Assembly: GCA_902776185.1 (NCBI GenBank)
Contig: CACYPH010000006.1
Location: 1 to 64,000, forward strand
Origin: an uncultured Ruminococcus sp.
GTDB taxonomy: Bacteria; Bacillota; Clostridia; Oscillospirales; Acutalibacteraceae
Reading direction: 5' to 3'
Length of the DNA: 64,000 nt
This document shows positions 56,939-64,000 of the stretch, one piece after another; the stretch's first letter is position 1, and each line of letters begins with the position of its first letter. A program made the position numbers and the translations under genes. Under the pieces are notes generated by a model that was not told the DNA's origin, ran no database searches, and saw only the letters and a list, made by a program, of their open reading frames with translations.

Positions 56939-57679
56939 CTATCTAAAGTGTTTGACGGAAATCCGCAGTCTGCCCTTGCGGGTCAGCCCGGCATCCTCCG
57001 ACAAAACATATTTACCGTATTTGCGGATGGTGACAGTCGCGCCGACTGAGAGCGGCTTTGACACATCGGTTGAAATGACATGGTCGATCATGACCAGTTC
57101 GGATTTGATCAGCCGCGCGGCTTTATCGCGCGAAAGATTCGTTACGGCGGCGACAAAAGCGTCGAGCCGCAGAGAGCTTAGCGTAAAGCTCAACTCCTCG
57201 GTATCATCGGGAACGGGCAGGTCGGTCAGGTCGGCGTAGGCAATCTTGACCCCTACCCTGCCGATCTTGTCGACCTGAGAAAGGATAAAATCAGCGATAT
57301 CGTCGCGGACAAATGCGACGGCGCGACCCTTCTCGCAGAGAATGTCGCCGGTCGTTTCGCGTCTGAGCCCCAGCGCCATCAGCGAACCTAAAAAGTCGCG
57401 GTGTCTGAGGTCGAATTCGGGTTTATAAGAGAATTCGAGCGCGACGATCGGGAAGCTGTATTCATCTGCGGCGGCGCCCAGCATGACGCGTACCGCGTCG
57501 GGATAGCCGCCGAAATAGGATACATCCCGCTTCGGCGAGATATTCGCGCGCAGGTAGGATAACTCGTGTTCATTGAGGAATCCTAAGAACCGCGGACATC
57601 CGGTGCGCTCGGAAAGCGCTATCGCATCGTACGCCTTGGATAACAGCAGCTTATCCTCGGCGTTGTTAGTATATCCCAA
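56939..57679 (-). CDS. ylmH: YlmH, S4-domain RNA-binding protein
   Basis: A protein of 246 residues: N-terminal YlmH domain (FLGFLNEHELSYLRA; FGGYPDAVRVML) and a C-terminal S4 RNA-binding domain (LRLDAFVAAVTNLSRDKAARLI). The family is associated with rescue of stalled 50S subunits and sits in the division cluster. It is separated from sepF by five bases. Confidence 0.9.
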   Translation of the reverse strand: MGYTNNAEDKLLLSKAYDAIALSERTGCPRFLGFLNEHELSYLRANISPKRDVSYFGGYPDAVRVMLGAAADEYSFPIVALEFSYKPEFDLRHRDFLGSLMALGLRRETTGDILCEKGRAVAFVRDDIADFILSQVDKIGRVGVKIAYADLTDLPVPDDTEELSFTLSSLRLDAFVAAVTNLSRDKAARLIKSELVMIDHVISTDVSKPLSVGATVTIRKYGKYVLSEDAGLTRKGRLRISVKHFR

Positions 57680-57684
57680 AGGAC

Positions 57685-58179
57685 TTAGAAATAAACGCCG
57701 CTGTGCTCGAGTTCATCCAGCAGATCGTCGCCGGTGAGGTCGACGTTGTTCGGGATGATGATGAAGGTAGAGGTCGCGACCTTTTTGATCTTGCCGCGGT
57801 TGGCATATGCGACGCCGGACAAAAAGTCGATGATGCGGCGCGCCATATCCTTGTTGGTGTTCTCGAGATTGAGGACGACGGTGTGGGTCTTGATCAGCTC
57901 GTCGGCAATATTGCGGGTCTCCTCGCCGAAGCGCTCGGGCTTGAAGAGGGCGACGGACAGCTTTGCGGTCGCGCTGATGTTGACAACTTTATTGTTGCGG
58001 CGGCTCTCACGCGCAGGCGCGATGTCGTCGAAATCGTCATATCTTGAAGCAGTGGAACGACGGGTCGAGGTCTCCTCCGGCTCTTCCTCGGGAGTATCCG
58101 AGTAGCCGTACTCGTTGTACTCGTACTCGTCGTCGGGAGCGTCCCACATACGCTTAAACTTATCTACAAATCCTGCCAT
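57685..58179 (-). CDS. sepF: Cell division protein SepF
   Basis: A protein of 164 residues that ties FtsZ to the membrane. The N-terminal helix (MAGFVDKFKRMW) is the membrane anchor, an acidic linker (about 15-65) follows, and the folded SepF core (about 75-160) has the FLSGVAYANRGKIKKVATSTFIIIP signature in the expected place. It lies between yggS and ylmH. Confidence 0.95.
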   Translation of the reverse strand: MAGFVDKFKRMWDAPDDEYEYNEYGYSDTPEEEPEETSTRRSTASRYDDFDDIAPARESRRNNKVVNISATAKLSVALFKPERFGEETRNIADELIKTHTVVLNLENTNKDMARRIIDFLSGVAYANRGKIKKVATSTFIIIPNNVDLTGDDLLDELEHSGVYF

Positions 58180-58237
58180 TTCAGTTTCCTCCGTTTTTGT
58201 TTATTTCCTGATACTAAAAATATAATAGAATTCTTTT

Positions 58238-58323
58238 GTTACTCGCTTTGCTCGTACAATTAAACAATTCCTCAGTCGCCTGACACGCGTGTCAGGTGAC
58301 AGCTCCCTTTACCAAAGGGAGCC
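58238..58323. repeat. Family A repeat between sepF and yggS
   Basis: GTTACTCGC, CAATTCCTCAGTCG, a variable hairpin, then CTCCCTTTACCAAAGGGAGCC abutting the yggS stop codon at 58324. It lies inside a gene cluster that otherwise has very short gaps. Confidence 0.85.
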
Positions 58324-59034
58324 TCATGTATAATTGCGCGCGCCGAACAGGGACGATCCTACCCGTACCATATTCGCGCCGCATCGGATTGCTTCTTCAT
58401 AATCTGAGGACATACCCATCGACAATACATCCATAGATATATTATCTATATTTTTGCTCTTAATGTCAAGGAAGATATGCCGCATATTATCAAAAAATTT
58501 ACAAATTTCTTGTGCATTTTCACAAATCGGCGGGATCGACATCAATCCGCGGACCTGAATTGACGGGATTTCGCGGATTTGGTCGAGCAATTCGTGGAGC
58601 TGTTCGGGCATGACGCCGGACTTATTCTCTTCTCTGCCGATATTGACCTCGACCAGAATGTCGGTGGAGATGCCGAGTTTTTCGGAACAGCGGGAGATCT
58701 CGCGGGCGAGCTTTAAGGAATCGACTGACTGGATCAGATCGACCTTGCCGACGATCTGGCGCACCTTGTTGGACTGGAGATGTCCGATGAACTGCAGCGA
58801 CGCGTGGTCGAGATCATAGTCGTCGTATTTACTCAGCAGCTCCTGGACACGGTTCTCGCCGATATAACGCAGGCCTAATGAGATCGCATGGTTGATGGTG
58901 GGAGCATCGACGGTTTTTGTCGCCGCGAGAAAGATGATATCATCGGCGGTCTTGCCGACCGACTCTGCCGCGCGGGCGATATTCTCGCAGATCTGATGAT
59001 AGTTATATTCTACGTCACTGAATGAGCTTGCCAT
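58324..59034 (-). CDS. yggS: YggS-family PLP-binding protein
   Basis: A protein of 236 residues that holds pyridoxal phosphate and keeps its supply balanced. The PLP lysine is in FLAATKTVDAPTI (about 37); later motifs are FIGHLQSNKVR and LSMGMSSDYEEAI. It is the YlmE position of the division cluster. It overlaps the HlyD-like gene by 20 bases. Confidence 0.95.
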   Translation of the reverse strand: MASSFSDVEYNYHQICENIARAAESVGKTADDIIFLAATKTVDAPTINHAISLGLRYIGENRVQELLSKYDDYDLDHASLQFIGHLQSNKVRQIVGKVDLIQSVDSLKLAREISRCSEKLGISTDILVEVNIGREENKSGVMPEQLHELLDQIREIPSIQVRGLMSIPPICENAQEICKFFDNMRHIFLDIKSKNIDNISMDVLSMGMSSDYEEAIRCGANMVRVGSSLFGARNYT

Positions 59035-60325
59035 TGAACAAGTCGCCTCCTTCTACTACTACCTTATCGTAAAGGGTCACCGTCGAGCCGTTGAACAAGG
59101 CGTCCTCGGCGGGAGTTTCGTTACAAATGATATAATCGTCGCCCGAGAAGATGATGTCTACCTGACGGAATACCAGCTCGTTGCCGTATTCGACATAGAC
59201 GCCGCGGACGGTCTGTTTCTCGACGGTCTCGTTGCCGTTTTTATCGGTGACGGTACGCTCGACCTCGTCGTCATGGAGCGCTTTTTTGCTGATTTTCAGA
59301 CCCTCATAGGTATTGACGACGATCTCGACCTGTTCTCTGCGGACGCGGGAAATACCGGTGTTCATGTAGTTGCACTGGAGAACGACGATCGTGTGGTCGG
59401 AATCCGCCGACTGGTTGATCGACAGCACCTTGGCGGGGATATCCTCGCTCATCGCGTAGGGCATCCGCACGGTGATGGATTCGCTGTTGCGGCTGATATT
59501 CGCCGCTTCGTCGGCAGTCACCGGACAGACCATGTACCAGTTGACGCCCTTGATGATCTTGCCGATATGGGCGTTGGGGTCGACCTCTTCGGGCGTGATA
59601 TTGTTGAAATCGTCGTAGGTCATGCGGTCGAGCTTTGTCACGTCGAGCGATTTTTCGTAGCCGTCGACGGTGGATACAAAGTAGCCGGAGGACTTGGATT
59701 TGATCGTGCCGGCAGGCTTGCCTGTCGACGCCTGGAGCGCCGTTTTCTCGGATTTGAGGGCATTGATCTTTTCCTCAAAATTGCCCTGCTGACCGGTGAC
59801 CATCTGCTTGCGATAGATCGAGGTCATGAGGTCTTCTTCGGCGTCGTCGATCGAATCGAAGGAACGGGTATTGATCTGCTTCTCCAGATAGATCAGCTTG
59901 TCGTTCAATTGGCTGTTCATCGTGTCGATACCGACGTTGAAAGTATTGGACGCGCCGCTGAGAGATTCCAGAAATGCGATTTTTTCATCGATCTCGGCGA
60001 TACGGTTGAGGGCGGCGACGTCGTTTTCATTATTATACACCGTGGCGATCGTACCGCCGCCGGTGACCTTGTCGCCGTCGGAAACATTATACACCAGCAC
60101 GCCGGATGCGGAGGCGTCGACGTACTCCTCGTTGCGGACGACCAAGCCGGTCGACTTGATGATATCCTCGGCGGTCGAGCGGTAGGTGATCTCGGTGGAG
60201 ATATTGTTTGAGCCGAGGAAGTTGGTGGTGATGAAAAGGAATACGATATACGCCAGCGCCAGTGCGATACCGACGCCGATGAGGATTCGTTTTGTGATCG
60301 TTTTGCGGGTTTCTGACTTAGCCAT
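59015..60325 (-). CDS. HlyD-like membrane-fusion protein of the division cluster
   Basis: A protein of 436 residues: one N-terminal membrane helix (about 13-33), a beta-rich hairpin region (ASGVLVYNVSDGDKVTGGGTIATV) that looks like half a biotinyl/lipoyl domain, a coiled coil (about 105-205), then the second half (TIKSKSSGYFVSTVDGYE) and beta domains. This is the layout of HlyD/RND adaptor proteins, but no transporter gene is near. It overlaps yggS and lies two bases from miaA. Its place next to sepF suggests an envelope or septum role; that is inference. Confidence 0.75.
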   Translation of the reverse strand: MAKSETRKTITKRILIGVGIALALAYIVFLFITTNFLGSNNISTEITYRSTAEDIIKSTGLVVRNEEYVDASASGVLVYNVSDGDKVTGGGTIATVYNNENDVAALNRIAEIDEKIAFLESLSGASNTFNVGIDTMNSQLNDKLIYLEKQINTRSFDSIDDAEEDLMTSIYRKQMVTGQQGNFEEKINALKSEKTALQASTGKPAGTIKSKSSGYFVSTVDGYEKSLDVTKLDRMTYDDFNNITPEEVDPNAHIGKIIKGVNWYMVCPVTADEAANISRNSESITVRMPYAMSEDIPAKVLSINQSADSDHTIVVLQCNYMNTGISRVRREQVEIVVNTYEGLKISKKALHDDEVERTVTDKNGNETVEKQTVRGVYVEYGNELVFRQVDIIFSGDDYIICNETPAEDALFNGSTVTLYDKVVVEGGDLFNGKLIQ

Positions 60326-60327
60326 AA

Positions 60328-61263
60328 CTACAGTCCTTGTTTGATTATTGTCAGCGCAGAGCTGAATATCTCGTCAAAGCTCATGCGGTCGATTTCGAAC
60401 CAGTGGATAGACGGATCGCGCCGAAACCATGTGAGCTGACGCTTTGCATAGCGGCGGGTGGCGCGCTTGAGGTTCTCGACACATTCGTCGAGGGATAAAT
60501 CGCCGCGCAGATACGGCAGGAGCTCCTTGTAGCCGATGGCGGCATTGGCGGTCGTGCCGTAGGGGGAATCGTAGAAGGCGCGGGCTTCGTCGAGCAATCC
60601 GCTGCTGAGCATGAGATCGACGCGGCGGTTGATGCGCTCATAGAGGAATTCACGGTCGGATGCGGTCAGCCCGATTTTGATCGCCTTGTACGGAGAGGGT
60701 GCGGCGGTCTGGGATAGATTGAGCTGTGTCTGGGTCATGCCCGAAAGGCGGTAGACCTCGATACAGCGCAGGATGCGTTTGGGGTTTCTGCCAACGGATA
60801 AGCGGTCGGCGGAATCGGGATCGAAGGAGCGGATCTGATCGAGCATCGCATCGATGCCGACGGCGTCGAGCTCCTTTTGGAGCGATTCTCTGAGGGCGGG
60901 GTCGGAATCCGTCTGAGCAAAGCTGACATTCCCGAGCAGGGAATCGACATACAGTCCCGTGCCGCCCGCGATGATCGGGAGCTTTCCCCGATCGCGGATC
61001 TCGGTGATCAGGGGCTTAGAAAGCGCGCAGAAACGCGCGACGGAGAAGTCCTCGGACGGATCGAGAAAATCCATCAAGTGGTGCGGAATGCCTTTCTTTT
61101 CCGAATCAAGCGGCTTTGCGGTCGCGATATCCATGTGCTTGTAGATCTGCATGGAATCGGCGGAGATGATCTCGCCGTTAAGGCGGAGGGCAAGCTCGAC
61201 AGATAAGGCGGTTTTGCCGGAGGCGGTGGGGCCGACAACGGCGACGACAGGTATCTTGCACAT
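60328..61263 (-). CDS. miaA: tRNA dimethylallyltransferase
   Basis: An enzyme of 311 residues that adds an isopentenyl group to A37 of tRNAs reading UNN codons. P-loop VGPTASGKTALS (10-21), DSMQIYKHMDIATAKP (about 36-51) and GGTGLYVDSLL are typical. It follows mutL with three bases between; the order mutS-mutL-miaA is widely conserved. Confidence 0.95.
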   Translation of the reverse strand: MCKIPVVAVVGPTASGKTALSVELALRLNGEIISADSMQIYKHMDIATAKPLDSEKKGIPHHLMDFLDPSEDFSVARFCALSKPLITEIRDRGKLPIIAGGTGLYVDSLLGNVSFAQTDSDPALRESLQKELDAVGIDAMLDQIRSFDPDSADRLSVGRNPKRILRCIEVYRLSGMTQTQLNLSQTAAPSPYKAIKIGLTASDREFLYERINRRVDLMLSSGLLDEARAFYDSPYGTTANAAIGYKELLPYLRGDLSLDECVENLKRATRRYAKRQLTWFRRDPSIHWFEIDRMSFDEIFSSALTIIKQGL

Positions 61264-61266
61264 AGC

Positions 61267-63219
61267 TTATACCCTGCCGAACCAGCGTTCCATCTCGCGC
61301 TTTTTGATAACGACGCAGACGGGTCTGCCGTGGGGACAGTGGCGGACGTCCTCGTCCTCCACCTGCTTTGCGAGGGTGATCAGCTCCTCGTCGGTATTGA
61401 TGTTGCCGCCCTTGATCGCCGCGCGGCAGGAAACGTTGTGATAGATCCAATCCATTTTTTCGGAGCGGATCTCTTTTTTATTTTCGCTTAAGTAGCCTGC
61501 CATCTCGATGACCGAAGATTCGATATCGTCGAGCGGAAGATACTGCGGAGCGGAACGGATGATGATCGTGCCGCTGCCGAAATCGTCGATGTCAAAGCCC
61601 GCTTCGGTGAACACCTCCGGCTCGGACATCACGGCGGTATAATCGAGCTTGTTGAGCGTGACGGTGATGGGCGTCAGCAACAGCTGAGAATAGCCGCTGC
61701 CTTTTTCTTTCTTGAGCTTTTCGTAAATGATGCGCTCGTGAGCGGCGTGCTTGTCGATCAAAAGCAGCTCGCGGGGATTTTTTTCGATGATGATATAGGT
61801 TTTGAACGCTTCGCCGATATAGCGATAGCTGTTGTCGTCGGTTTCGATCAGGGGCGCAGGTTCAGCGGGCTGCTCGGGTGCGGCAGGCTGAACGGGCGCA
61901 GTCGTTTGAACGGGTTGTGCCGGGAGCGGCGCAGGATTGTCTGCGGGAAGCGCTTCGGCGCGCTTTGCCTCGATATGCTGTTTGTACTGCTCGGCGACTG
62001 AGGGACCGGAATCGTTGACATACAATATCTGCGGACGTACCTCAGGCTGTTTGACGACAGGTTCGTCAAGGAGCTTGAGCAGTTCTTCGGAATTATCTTT
62101 CAGCGGTTGTTTTTTGAGCGGGGTATTGGAAATCGCGGGCTGTTCGTCGCGCTCGCGGAATACTTTTTGTGCCAGCTCAAAGGGATTGATGCGGGTCTGC
62201 GGCTTATTGTCAGTGACCTCGATGCGTTTTTCGCCGTTTTGCAGGGCGGTTTTGACCGCGTGGTAGATCGCGTCGAACACAGGTCGCTCGTTGACAAAGC
62301 GCACCTCGAGTTTGGTCGGATGGACGTTGACGTCGACCGCATTGTAGGACAGCTCGATATTGAGGACGCAGGACGGGAATTTGCCGACCATGACGCTCCC
62401 CTTGCAGGCTTCGGAGATCGCCGCCATCGCCGTCTTGGAGATGACGAAGCGGTTATTGATAAAGAAGTTCTGCATATTGCGGTTGGGGCGGGCTTTTTCG
62501 GGTCGGCTGAGATAGCCTGACACACGGATGCCGCCGAGCGTATAATCAACAGGAATCAGTGAATTCGCAAATTCTCTGCCGTAGACAGCGTAGATCGCCG
62601 ATAACAGCTTTCCGTCGCCGGTGGTATGGAGCGATTGCTTTTGGTCGCGGATATAGGTGATCGCGGTCTCGGGATGGGATAACGCGATCTTGTCGATGAC
62701 ATTGGATACGGCGTTGCCCTCCGCCATGTCGGTTTTGAGGAACTTCATGCGGGCGGGAACATTGTAGAACAGGTCGCGGATGATGAAGGTCGTGCCGTCG
62801 GGACAGCCCGCGTCGGTCAAGGAGAGCTCCTCCCCACCCTCGATCAGATAGCGGGTGCCGACCTCTTCCTCGCGCGCCTTGGTGATCAGCTCGAGGTGGG
62901 ATACCGAGGATACGGATGCGAGCGCTTCGCCTCGAAAGCCGAGGGTCGCGATCGCGTCGAGGTCATCCTCTACGCGCACCTTAGAGGTTGCGTGGCGGAC
63001 AAAGGCGGGACGGATATCCTCGCGCAAAATGCCGCTGCCGTTATCGGCAACGCGCATAAAGGTGACGCCGCCGTTTTTGATCTCAACGGTGATGGCAGTC
63101 GCGCCGGCGTCGATGGAATTTTCGACCAGTTCCTTGATAACGGAGGAAGGGCGCTCGACAACCTCGCCCGCGGCGATCAGCTCCGCGACGTGCTTATCGA
63201 GAATATTGATTTTGCCCAT
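61267..63219 (-). CDS. mutL: DNA mismatch repair protein MutL
   Basis: A protein of 650 residues. The N-terminal GHKL ATPase has ELVENSIDAGA and VADNGSGI; a Gln/Pro/Ala-rich linker lies near 400-440. The C-terminal part carries the metal motif of endonuclease-type MutL (DKHAAHERIIYE, about 483) and CPHGRPV near the end, so it should nick DNA itself, fitting the absence of MutH in Firmicutes. The ATG after AGGAGG is chosen; 25 upstream codons in frame cross a repeat. Confidence 0.95.
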   Translation of the reverse strand: MGKINILDKHVAELIAAGEVVERPSSVIKELVENSIDAGATAITVEIKNGGVTFMRVADNGSGILREDIRPAFVRHATSKVRVEDDLDAIATLGFRGEALASVSSVSHLELITKAREEEVGTRYLIEGGEELSLTDAGCPDGTTFIIRDLFYNVPARMKFLKTDMAEGNAVSNVIDKIALSHPETAITYIRDQKQSLHTTGDGKLLSAIYAVYGREFANSLIPVDYTLGGIRVSGYLSRPEKARPNRNMQNFFINNRFVISKTAMAAISEACKGSVMVGKFPSCVLNIELSYNAVDVNVHPTKLEVRFVNERPVFDAIYHAVKTALQNGEKRIEVTDNKPQTRINPFELAQKVFRERDEQPAISNTPLKKQPLKDNSEELLKLLDEPVVKQPEVRPQILYVNDSGPSVAEQYKQHIEAKRAEALPADNPAPLPAQPVQTTAPVQPAAPEQPAEPAPLIETDDNSYRYIGEAFKTYIIIEKNPRELLLIDKHAAHERIIYEKLKKEKGSGYSQLLLTPITVTLNKLDYTAVMSEPEVFTEAGFDIDDFGSGTIIIRSAPQYLPLDDIESSVIEMAGYLSENKKEIRSEKMDWIYHNVSCRAAIKGGNINTDEELITLAKQVEDEDVRHCPHGRPVCVVIKKREMERWFGRV

Positions 63220-63237
63220 AGGGATCCCTCCTTTTCG

Positions 63238-63340
63238 GTGAATGGTTAACGGTGAATAGTGATAGTTACTCGCTGCGCTCGAACAATATAACAATTCCTC
63301 AGTCGGCTTTGCCGACAGCTCCCTTTACCAAAGGGAGCCT
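63238..63340. repeat. Family A repeat between mutS and mutL
   Basis: GTTACTCGC, ACAATTCCTCAGTCGG and CTCCCTTTACCAAAGGGAGCC, ending next to the mutS stop codon. Tandem GGTGAATA-like words form the left part. Confidence 0.85.
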
Positions 63341-63341
63341 A

Positions 63342-64000
63342 TTAATCGATCAGGTTCTTCAGCTCATAGAGGACGTTCATCGCCTCGATCGGGGTGAGGG
63401 TGTTGACGTCGACAGATCTGAGCTTGTCCTCGATCGCAGTGGATGACTGCGGCATCAGGCTGAGCTGAGCGGGTTCGTCGAATGAGAATGTGTCGTTTGA
63501 TGTATTTGCCTTTTGAGGAGCGGCGGTATTCAGCTCGCGCAGGATCTCCTTGGCGCGATCGATGATGCTGTCGGGCAGACCTGCGAGCTTTGCGACCTCG
63601 ACGCCGTAGCTTTCATCCGCGCCGCCGGGGACGATCCGACGCAGGAAGGTAATCTCGTCGCCGCGTTTTTTGACGGCGATATTGTAGTTCTTGACGCCGT
63701 CGAGCAGTTCTTCCATAACGGTCAGCTCGTGATAATGGGTCGCGAACAGACTGCGTGCGCCGAGCTTCTTTTTATCGGCGACATATTCCAGCACTGCGCG
63801 GGCGATGCTCATGCCGTCGTAGGTAGAGGTGCCGCGTCCGATCTCGTCGAGGATCAGCAGGCTTTTATCGGTCGCATTTTTGACGATATTCGCGACCTCG
63901 TTCATCTCGACCATAAAGGTAGACTGACCGGACGCGAGGTCGTCGGACGCGCCGACACGGGTAAAGATCGCGTCGACCAAGCCGATCTCCGCGTAAGACG
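63342..64000 (-). CDS. mutS: DNA mismatch repair protein MutS, C-terminal part
   Basis: The last 219 or so residues of MutS; the frame is open to the right edge of the window. It includes the ABC-type ATPase core (SAYAEIG-like start, [17 protein letters not shown], Walker [17 protein letters not shown]), the ATHYHELT segment and the C-terminal helix-turn-helix dimer region. MutS detects mismatches and passes them to MutL, encoded just downstream. A family A repeat separates the two genes. Confidence 0.95.
   Translation of the reverse strand, partial: SYAEIGLVDAIFTRVGASDDLASGQSTFMVEMNEVANIVKNATDKSLLILDEIGRGTSTYDGMSIARAVLEYVADKKKLGARSLFATHYHELTVMEELLDGVKNYNIAVKKRGDEITFLRRIVPGGADESYGVEVAKLAGLPDSIIDRAKEILRELNTAAPQKANTSNDTFSFDEPAQLSLMPQSSTAIEDKLRSVDVNTLTPIEAMNVLYELKNLID

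Overview
The window looks like chromosome of a Clostridia-class gut Firmicute of the Ruminococcus/Oscillospiraceae type. Signs are a divIVA-sepF-ylmH division cluster, a tig-clpP-clpX-lon-engB cluster, AGGAGG-type ribosome sites with occasional GTG/TTG starts, and a surface protein ending in a type I dockerin. Genus assignment is inference; no 16S rRNA gene is present.

Positions 1-13,218 are an integration hotspot at the 3' end of a tRNA-Ser(GCU) gene. The last 24 bases of the tRNA region recur at 1306-1329 and, shortened, at 100-120. Between 1306 and 13,218 lies an apparently intact, non-self-transmissible mobilizable element: integrase, small HTH/excisionase-like gene, primase-like protein, GNAT enzyme, ArdC/YodL protein, TraG/VirD4 coupling protein, two small conserved proteins, MobC, a short MOBP-type relaxase, and a BspA-like leucine-rich-repeat protein with a dockerin as cargo. 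Between 100 and 1306 lies the wreck of a related element: a truncated cargo gene and an integrase with deletions. A hairpin left of position 100 suggests a third element beyond the window.

Positions 13.2-29 kb hold two tRNA-Ser genes, degV, two secreted or anchored cell-surface proteins (CAP domain; NlpC/P60 with peptidoglycan-binding domains behind a strong promoter and a structured leader), an anti-sigma/ECF sigma pair in reversed order, a FucO-type alcohol dehydrogenase, mscL, tyrS, and the ftsK-uppP-tepA group followed by a CorC/HlyC-type membrane protein.

Positions 29-36.8 kb are a more accessory stretch: two unrecognised genes with a PPP-family phosphatase, a lipoprotein resembling the SecD P1 domain, an Sfp-type phosphopantetheinyl transferase, a PHP phosphoesterase, and a translationally coupled pair including a SpoIID-like/peptidoglycan-binding protein.

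Positions 36.8-64 kb are core genome, almost all on the minus strand: lysA, engB, lon, clpX, clpP, tig, a metallophosphoesterase, thrC, then (after a plus-strand nucleotidyltransferase gene and a perfect parS-like site) yraN, rnhB, rbgA, lepB, rplS, rluD, lspA, ileS, divIVA, ylmH, sepF, yggS, an HlyD-like gene, miaA, mutL and the 3' part of mutS. Three families of short palindromic repeats are scattered through this part; the commonest always ends within about five bases of the stop codon of a minus-strand gene.
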